From: FEN-727 sp036508635
GTDB taxonomy: Bacteria; Actinomycetota; Geothermincolia; Fen-727; Anoxymicrobiaceae
Length of the DNA: 17,634 bases
Direction: 5' to 3'
Assembly (NCBI GenBank): GCA_036508635.1
Contig: DATCGY010000206.1
Coordinates: forward strand, 1 to 17,634
The translations under genes were made by a program, and so were the position numbers. The notes beneath the pieces are model-generated. The model had not been told where the DNA came from and did not search any database. It was given only the letters and a program-made list of their open reading frames with translations. Of the stretch, positions 12,623 through 17,634 are shown piece by piece (positions within the stretch are counted from its first letter, which is position 1; each line of letters begins with the position of its first letter).

Positions 12623-15336
12623 TCCTGCGAAAGATAAGTGTGCGCGGGTGGAGGTGTTTTGTCGACACCTTTGAGGTGGGGCCTTTTTCCGACGGGCTCA
12701 ACGTCCTGTACGCTCCAAACGCGTTCGGCAAGTCCACGCTCTTTGACGCCCTGTTGCGCGCCCTTTTCGACGGCCATCGAGTCGGCGGCGCACAGATGGA
12801 AGCCGTGCGCCCGTGGGGGCGGGTCCTCGCGCCCCAGGTGGACGTCGAGTTCTTTCACGACGGTCAAGAGTACAGCCTTTCAAAGAGATTCCTCGACAAG
12901 CCGACCTCCGAGCTGTCGCGCAAAGAGGGCGGCAAGTTCACACGGCTTGCCGAGAGCGATGCCGCCGATGAGCAGGTCCGCCAAGTCCTTTGCGGCAAAC
13001 CGTCTTTGCACGGGCTTACACGCGCCTCCAACTGGGGCATCTGCCAGGCGCTCTGGGCACCCCAGGGCGAGATGAAGCTCGCCGGGATATCGAGTGACGT
13101 CGTGGCCAACATCCAGGAATCGCTCGGCGCCCAGGTGTCCGGCGGGCAATCCGCGAGTAAGCTCGAGGAAAAGATCGGGCAACTTTACGACCGTTATTAC
13201 ACCTCCACCGGAAGGCTCAAGGCGGGCAAGGGTGGGGCCCCGGTTCTCGAGCTCACCGGGCAGCTCGACAAGGCCAGGGCCGAGCTGCAAGATCTGTCGC
13301 TGGCGGTGATCGCTTTCGAGGAGGCCAGCCGCAGGGTCGAAGACTCGAGGGCGCAGCGCTCCCAGGCAAAACTCAACGCCGCCGAGACCTCGAGGGAGCT
13401 CGAGAAAGCCCGGGGGCGGGCCAAGGAGCATACAGCCCTCCAGGCTAAGCAAGGCGAGCAACTGCAAAAGGTCGAGGCCTCCGGGGCAAAGCACTCCGAG
13501 CTCTCCGCCCACATCGCTTCCATAGCCGAGGCCAAAAAAGATCTAAAAGCGGCAAAAGACGAGCTCGAACAGTTCGAGGCAAAAGCGCCGCTGCAGCTTA
13601 AGGAGGTCGAACAGCTCGACGTCGAGGCAAGCGCCGCAAAAGCCGACCTCGAGGAAGTGCGACAGGGGCGAGGCGCCGTAGAGACGGCCGACCGCGAGTC
13701 CAGGCTCGCCCGGCGTTACCTCGACACCCGCGACAGGCTCGCCGACGAGCAGGCGCTCGTCGACAAGGTCACCGAGGCCGAAAAGAAGTTGCGCGAGCGT
13801 CGCGAAGAGAGAAACAGGCTGGTCGCGCCCGATTCGAGGTCGCTCAGCGCAATCCGCGAGGCGATACGCGACCGGGACGACGCGGGCATACGGCTCGAGG
13901 CCGTGCTAATCACCCTCGAGATCGTGCCCGAAAAGAGCTTGAAGCTCGATGTCCTCGAGGCCGAGAAGCTCGAGACGATTGACCTTAAGCCTGGCGTCTC
14001 ATCTGAGATCAAGGGTGCCCCGGAGGTCGTCGTAGACATCTCCGGCGTGGCGCGAGTGAGGGCCAGGGGGCCTGCCGGGTCCGTCGAGGAGCTTCGCGAC
14101 GCCCTGGCCGCGGCGGCCGACAAGGTCGAAAGACTCACTCTCGAATACGGCACCTCAGAGCTCGCGAAGCTCGAATCCCTCGCGGAGCGGCATAAGGAGC
14201 TCGATGACCTGGTGACCACGGCCACCACGGTGCTCGACACACTGCTCGCCGAGAGGTCCATCGAGGAGATCGAGCAGGAGCGCTCTCGCCTCGCCGCGCA
14301 AGTCGACGAGCTTCTAACCGGTCACGAGGAGTGGAGGCAAACGCCGCCCGATCACGACGATATGGAGGCGGCGGCTCGCAAGATAAGTGACTCGTTCGTC
14401 TCGGCGGTCGAAGAGGCCGAAAAGCTGATGGACGCCGCCCAGGGCGCGTCGAGCTCTGCCGGTAAGCGGCACTCCGCGCTTCAGGCCGACCTCGAATCGA
14501 CGAAGCGCCGGGTGGCAACGCTTGCCGAAAAAGTCGAGAAGCTCCAGGCCGACGGCAAAGGCGAGGCCCGGAGGGCCGAACAGCTCAAAGCCCTGGCGCT
14601 CGAGTGGGACGCCGCGCGAGCAGGGCTCGAGCAATTGGAGGGCGAGCTCAAAGCGATGGGCGAAGACCCGGCGAGGTCGGTCGCCAAGCTCGAGGCGTCG
14701 CTCAGCTCCGCTGAGGAAACCGCAAAAGACGCACTCGAAAAAGAAAAATCAGAAGAGGGCCGGCTGGGGCAACTGGCGAGCGAAGGAAACTACTCGAGAG
14801 CCTCGGTCGCCGAAGAGAGCATCGCCAGCCTCAGCGATAAGATCCGGCGGGAAGAGCTGCGGATCAACGCTGTCAAGCTTCTCCACGACACCGCCGACGC
14901 CTACAGGAAGCAGGCGATCGAGGCGATATCAAAACCGGTCGAAGACCTCGCGACCGACTTCATGACCCGCATCGCGGGCCCCAGGCTCGGCGGAGTCTCG
15001 GTCTCCGGCGACTTCACGCCGATCGAGGTCAACCCGGGCGCCATTGATAACGCGCTTGTGTCCATCGACCAGTTGTCCGGAGGCGAGCAGGAGCAGGTCC
15101 ACTTCGCCGTCCGGCTCGCGCTGGCCGAGGTCCTCGCAAAGAACGAGAGACAACTGGTGGTCCTGGACGACGCGCTCACCGCGACCGACACCGGCCGGTT
15201 CGCCCGCGTGCTCTCTCTGATCGAGGACGTCGCCTCAAAGCTTCAGGTGCTCATTCTCACATGCCACCCCGAGAAATACCGCGCCCTCGACCAGGCCACC
15301 TTCTTCGACCTCGAGCGAATCGCCGCCGGAAACTGA
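12619..15336 (+). CDS. Rad50/SbcC-like AAA ATPase with coiled coil, no zinc hook
   Basis: 905 residues of SMC-like architecture. The N-terminal half-domain has Walker A at 32-40 (APNAFGKST, with Ala in place of the usual first Gly). The C-terminal half-domain has the signature LSGGEQEQ (Ser820) and Walker B VVLDDALTATD (Asp850, Asp851). Between them are two long coiled-coil arms, about 200-420 and 490-760, rich in Glu, Lys and Ala. At the apex, where SbcC and Rad50 carry a CxxC zinc hook, there is no cysteine. Instead residues 425-487 alternate hydrophobic and polar residues (AVLITLEIVPEKSLKLDVL, EVVVDISGVARVRARGP), suggesting a small beta domain. It is coupled by ATGA overlap to the nuclease upstream and should form a DNA-end-processing complex with it. 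The coil-encoding part is lysine and glutamate biased as expected. Confidence 0.92.
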   Translation: MILRKISVRGWRCFVDTFEVGPFSDGLNVLYAPNAFGKSTLFDALLRALFDGHRVGGAQMEAVRPWGRVLAPQVDVEFFHDGQEYSLSKRFLDKPTSELSRKEGGKFTRLAESDAADEQVRQVLCGKPSLHGLTRASNWGICQALWAPQGEMKLAGISSDVVANIQESLGAQVSGGQSASKLEEKIGQLYDRYYTSTGRLKAGKGGAPVLELTGQLDKARAELQDLSLAVIAFEEASRRVEDSRAQRSQAKLNAAETSRELEKARGRAKEHTALQAKQGEQLQKVEASGAKHSELSAHIASIAEAKKDLKAAKDELEQFEAKAPLQLKEVEQLDVEASAAKADLEEVRQGRGAVETADRESRLARRYLDTRDRLADEQALVDKVTEAEKKLRERREERNRLVAPDSRSLSAIREAIRDRDDAGIRLEAVLITLEIVPEKSLKLDVLEAEKLETIDLKPGVSSEIKGAPEVVVDISGVARVRARGPAGSVEELRDALAAAADKVERLTLEYGTSELAKLESLAERHKELDDLVTTATTVLDTLLAERSIEEIEQERSRLAAQVDELLTGHEEWRQTPPDHDDMEAAARKISDSFVSAVEEAEKLMDAAQGASSSAGKRHSALQADLESTKRRVATLAEKVEKLQADGKGEARRAEQLKALALEWDAARAGLEQLEGELKAMGEDPARSVAKLEASLSSAEETAKDALEKEKSEEGRLGQLASEGNYSRASVAEESIASLSDKIRREELRINAVKLLHDTADAYRKQAIEAISKPVEDLATDFMTRIAGPRLGGVSVSGDFTPIEVNPGAIDNALVSIDQLSGGEQEQVHFAVRLALAEVLAKNERQLVVLDDALTATDTGRFARVLSLIEDVASKLQVLILTCHPEKYRALDQATFFDLERIAAGN

Positions 15337-15372
15337 ACCGACTCTCGTCCTCTCGAGCCAGGTCACGAATTT

Positions 15373-15409
15373 CTTGAGCCTGGTCTCTCAGGCCCGGCGC
15401 CGCGCGGCC
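15373..15409 (+). repeat. Intergenic palindromic repeat, copy E
   Basis: CTTGAGCCTGGTCTCTCA then GGCC (15373-15394) differs from the left arm of copy C by one base, and is followed by an 11-base loop of similar sequence and a GGCC start of the return arm, after which it is truncated. It lies between the convergent ATPase and SLATT genes. Confidence 0.7.
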
Positions 15410-15422
15410 TCCCCGGTCGCCG

Positions 15423-16010
15423 TCACCTGGGGAAAGGGCGACAATATCTCAGGAGCTCGATTGTTCTTGCCCGTGGGTCCCTCCAATCGCTTTCCTTCGC
15501 TTCAAACTCGACATTTGAGCGCACGAACGCGAGCAGACTGGACATCCTTGATTCTGTCTTGGCGACTTCTTTGGGAGCGTTTCGATCGATGTTCGCCGAA
15601 GAGAACTCCTCGATCTGTTGCTCGAGTAAGACGCGATCCAATTCCCCGTGAATCGCGTTTTCCGTCACCACGCAGTTCTTCCAGGAGTCCCATATTCTCA
15701 GGTAGTAGTCGAGGGAGACGAGAACGGCAGCCGCCGCGAGTGCCACCGATGACCAAAATGGGGGAATCGCCTGGTTTCCATTGTCGTTGACAAGTTGAGA
15801 GACGATCGGCAATAGCACGCCGATGGTTACGAGGGCTACCGAGACGGACCGGATTGACAACGCCCGGATCCGTCTTGTCCGGATTGCTTCCTTATAGAGG
15901 TCTTCAATACCTCTTATCGTAGCAAGGTATGAATCCGTCGGAGCCGGCTGCGAGTTCTCCAATTCGGCCAACCGTGATTCAATACGCTTACGCCAACTTG
16001 TTCCGCGCAT
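15423..16010 (-). CDS. SLATT/DUF4231-like two-TM protein
   Basis: 195 residues. A helical N-terminal part with a basic patch (RTRRIRALSIR) leads into two TM segments, about 54-74 and 84-104, joined by a short loop (NDNGNQAIPP), then a helical cytoplasmic tail. The pattern LLPIVSQL ... IPP ... SLDYYLRIWDSW ... ENAIHGELD is the SLATT arrangement: a 2TM hairpin followed by an amphipathic helix. SLATT proteins are predicted pore-forming effectors in nucleotide-signalled bacterial conflict systems. The adjacent gene upstream on the same strand encodes a clear paralogue. GGGGAG lies seven bases before the ATG. The 119-bp gap from that gene has no strong terminator, so co-transcription is plausible. 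No nucleotide cyclase or SLOG partner is in the window. Confidence 0.75.
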   Translation of the reverse strand: MRGTSWRKRIESRLAELENSQPAPTDSYLATIRGIEDLYKEAIRTRRIRALSIRSVSVALVTIGVLLPIVSQLVNDNGNQAIPPFWSSVALAAAAVLVSLDYYLRIWDSWKNCVVTENAIHGELDRVLLEQQIEEFSSANIDRNAPKEVAKTESRMSSLLAFVRSNVEFEAKESDWRDPRARTIELLRYCRPFPR

Positions 16011-16129
16011 CAGGAGACTCCCCGATGTACGAACAAGATGCGAGTTTCGTGCATAACGGATGCTTTGACCATGGTTACATCTACTAGCTATTAAACCTTC
16101 GAAAAGGGTATCGTATGCAGTCCCCTCGT

Positions 16130-16993
16130 TCAGGTGGTTTCTTTTTCGGCCAGTACGTATATGAGTAATTTGTCCGAGGTCTTTGTGATGGTGAAAGAAT
16201 CACCAGCTGGAATGTCGATACTGTCACCCTGGTCTACATCCTCAGGATCTTTATCGCCGACTTTTATTGTTCCCTTACCCTGAACGATGAGACATATCCG
16301 CGCCTTTTCCCGGGCTTCCACAGCTTGCGGGTTTTTGTCAGTTATCTCGATGGGCTCACCCGCATTTGTTCCGTCCGAATCCCCATCCCCGTCTGTTCCG
16401 GTTGCTTCTTCCAATATCTTCGCGAACTCGGCGCTCGCTTTCTTGTAGTCGCTTATCCAGGTCTTGGTCTCGGTCTCGATGGTCTTGTTGACCCTATCCA
16501 CGAATTCTTTTGCAAGGTCGATCATTTGAGGGATTTCGGTCACCTGGGGCCCTTTCCTGGAAAGGCGTGATCTTGCTTTCGACCACTGCAGATTGAAACC
16601 ATCGAGGAGAGTATGGATTGCGCCTGCAGTCTTCATGTATCGAATCCAGGCATTCGACCAACCCAGCGTGCGGTCCAGTCCGAAAAGGGCCGCGGCAAAA
16701 GCGGCGGCCAGGGTTGCATAAACCGGTGGCAGCTTGGTGTGCCCAGCGCTGTTGGTAAGCAACTGGGAGATCGTCGGGAGGACCGCGGCGACGGCGACGG
16801 AAATGGCGGAGACCAGTCTAATACCCCACCCCATCCTCCTGTTCCACTTTGTCTTAGTAATGTAATAATTGATGGCGGCTTTTGCTTCGCCCGTCGCCCA
16901 CTTGAAAACTAGATTCAATGATTCGTTGAGCTTCTCCTTACCGTCATCCCAATCAACAGGAGGAAAATCATTTGTGGCGATGTTTTCTGACAT
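16130..16993 (-). CDS. SLATT/DUF4231-like two-TM protein with predicted cupin-like C-terminal domain
   Basis: 287 residues with three parts. The first 135 carry the SLATT hairpin, TM about 58-79 and 91-108, with LPTISQLL ... LPPVYATLAAA ... LDRTLGWSNAWIRYMKTAGA, alignable to the downstream neighbour. Next is a helical region, then an acidic linker near 198-213 (TGTDGDGDSDGTNAGE). The last 55 residues read as alternating beta strands with short turns (ICLIVQGKGTIKVGDKD, DQGDSIDIPAGDSFTI, KLLIYVL), which resembles half of a cupin barrel, with GDxxxIPAG as its most typical part. That assignment is by eye. Metal-binding His residues of catalytic cupins are absent, so a ligand sensor or oligomerisation role is more likely than catalysis. 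The ATG at 16993 is preferred to 17044 because GGAAGGGAG precedes it and the extra 17 residues overlap an inverted repeat. Confidence 0.78.
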   Translation of the reverse strand: MSENIATNDFPPVDWDDGKEKLNESLNLVFKWATGEAKAAINYYITKTKWNRRMGWGIRLVSAISVAVAAVLPTISQLLTNSAGHTKLPPVYATLAAAFAAALFGLDRTLGWSNAWIRYMKTAGAIHTLLDGFNLQWSKARSRLSRKGPQVTEIPQMIDLAKEFVDRVNKTIETETKTWISDYKKASAEFAKILEEATGTDGDGDSDGTNAGEPIEITDKNPQAVEAREKARICLIVQGKGTIKVGDKDPEDVDQGDSIDIPAGDSFTITKTSDKLLIYVLAEKETT

Positions 16994-17034
16994 GGCGGCT
17001 CCCTTCCTCTGAAATGCCCTTGCCGACGTTGTAC

Positions 17035-17109
17035 CGACAGGCATTGTCGAAAGAAGCGACCTGACCTCGATACCGCCAGGTATGCTTCAACTAACGGCAA
17101 TGCCTGTCG
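17035..17109. repeat. 12-bp perfect inverted repeat upstream of the SLATT pair
   Basis: CGACAGGCATTG (17035-17046) and CAATGCCTGTCG (17098-17109) are exact complements 51 bases apart. Between them lies a nested ACCTG / CAGGT pair (17059-17063, 17077-17081). The left arm is 41 bases upstream of the SLATT start at 16993. It could be a paired operator, a cruciform or a 5' leader structure. Confidence 0.6.
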
Positions 17110-17155
17110 TCAGCCAACAGCAACGATGGGTGGTTGGTGCTCATAGTTTCTGTTC

Positions 17156-17200
17156 AGACCAACGGAATCTACCTTTTTGAACACAGGTGTACGTTGGTCT
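17156..17200. repeat. 9-bp inverted repeat with nested stem
   Basis: AGACCAACG (17156-17164) and CGTTGGTCT (17192-17200) are exact complements, with a nested ACCT / AGGT pair (17171-17174, 17185-17188). On the plus strand it is followed by TAAAAT. It may be a hairpin or a regulator site. Confidence 0.45.
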
Positions 17201-17418
17201 TAAAATCGCCCCGCTATCGCTGCCATTTCTCGTTGCCGCTCCCGATTATCTCATGGGATTTCAAATCAACGCAAACATTATTCTTGGGAATTTGAATACG
17301 CTCTGGAGAGAGGCTGTCTCTTGATATCGGGTTGGCTTCTCCGCGACCGGAGGTAACCGAGAGGGCTTTTGCCAGCGGGTACTTTCACCTCGAGATTCGG
17401 CGCACTTCGAGACAAAAG

Positions 17419-17446
17419 AAAAGACCCCGGTTTCCCGGGGCCTTTT
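17419..17446 (-). terminator. Intrinsic terminator of the truncated surface-protein gene
   Basis: AAAAGACCCCGG (17419-17430) pairs with CCGGGGCCTTTT (17435-17446) at 11 of 12 positions around a short loop. The flanking A and T runs make it usable in both directions. It lies 24 bases past the minus-strand stop at 17471. Confidence 0.85.
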
Positions 17447-17470
17447 CGCTTCATTTCTTCAGGTGCGTGC

Positions 17471-17634
17471 TCAGGGTGTGTACCCGACCACGTCACTGCC
17501 TCCGTTCCAGTTCAGCACGCCGGGCACGTAGTTGAAGTACATGGGACGTTCGACAATGATCTGCTGCCCGTTGGTGCATTGCACCTTGCTAGAGAAGTCG
17601 TAGGCCACCGTGTTTCCTTCACCCAGGGTTTGCC
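17471..17634 (-). CDS. C-terminal end of a probable secreted or surface protein (partial)
   Basis: Only the last 53 residues are present; the gene continues beyond the right edge. They read TLGEGNTVAYDFSSKVQCTN, then IIVERPMYFNYVPGVLNWNG and GSDVVGYTP before TGA. The ERPMYFNY ... GG.DVVG pattern is one I associate with repeat units at the ends of large actinobacterial secreted proteins (DUF5719-like). That association is from memory and unverified. The beta-rich sequence, aromatic content and a good terminator directly downstream support a real gene end. Confidence 0.65.
   Translation of the reverse strand, partial: QTLGEGNTVAYDFSSKVQCTNGQQIIVERPMYFNYVPGVLNWNGGSDVVGYTP

Larger units (their letters stand above)
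16994..17470. other. 477-bp intergenic region with two long inverted repeats
   Basis: No gene is supported here; frames that cross it also run through the terminator. It holds the 12-bp inverted repeat at 17035-17109 upstream of the SLATT gene, a second imperfect palindrome at 17156-17200, and the terminator of the next gene at 17419-17446. The stretch 17201-17400 shows nothing else I can name. Confidence 0.6.

Noticed and set aside
4344..15409. CRISPR array interpretation of the recurring repeats
   Set aside because: Copies are kilobases apart, degenerate and in both orientations, without regular spacers.
17278..17496. Minus-strand 72-residue frame
   Set aside because: It runs through the terminator hairpin and the real C-terminal gene in another frame; composition is random.

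Overview
The window is high-GC bacterial DNA with long, well-spaced genes on both strands. The gene mix suggests an environmental, possibly subsurface, actinobacterial-type genome: TetR regulators, an SDR, an ADP-forming acyl-CoA synthetase-like protein, a PlsC-type acyltransferase and a penicillin-acylase-family Ntn hydrolase. The cut-off surface-protein tail at the right edge carries an ERPMYFNY-type motif that I associate with actinobacterial secreted proteins. The lineage call is an inference, with no 16S or marker gene behind it.

Left part (1-5640). A minus-strand pair encodes a TetR regulator and a polytopic membrane protein of unknown function, ending in a perfect 13-bp hairpin terminator. 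Two palindromic boxes spaced 20 bp apart lie upstream of tetR. A small plus-strand reading frame without a normal start follows, then a leaderless penicillin-acylase homologue. Convergent to that is an aldo/keto reductase with an unusually readable promoter: a near-consensus -35/-10 pair with a 14-bp palindrome filling the spacer, then a strong ribosome site, a 16-codon upstream ORF and a hairpin. The divergent TetR gene that probably controls it is frameshifted.

Middle (5640-11340). Two paralogous small membrane proteins (two TM segments, a PSYYQPVYL motif and a C-terminal zinc ribbon) flank an SDR. The first overlaps the SDR by ATGA. Both paralogues have similar, structured leaders. Then come an acyl-CoA synthetase (ADP-forming) alpha-like protein with its phosphohistidine motif but no ATP-grasp partner, a 27-residue flavodoxin stub, and a PlsC-family acyltransferase. 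This block looks like lipid and acyl-CoA metabolism.

Right part (11340-17634). A translationally coupled Mre11/SbcD-like nuclease and Rad50/SbcC-like ATPase; the ATPase has no zinc hook and carries a predicted beta-rich insert at the coiled-coil apex. Convergent to it are two adjacent paralogous SLATT/DUF4231-like 2TM proteins, one fused to a predicted cupin-like C-terminal domain. SLATT proteins are known as predicted membrane effectors of bacterial conflict systems, so this pair is the best candidate here for an undescribed system. A 477-bp intergenic region with two long inverted repeats and a terminator separates them from a truncated secreted-protein gene.

A family of imperfect palindromic repeats (core CTTGAG...GGTCTCTC(C)AGGCC) recurs at least six times, every time between genes.
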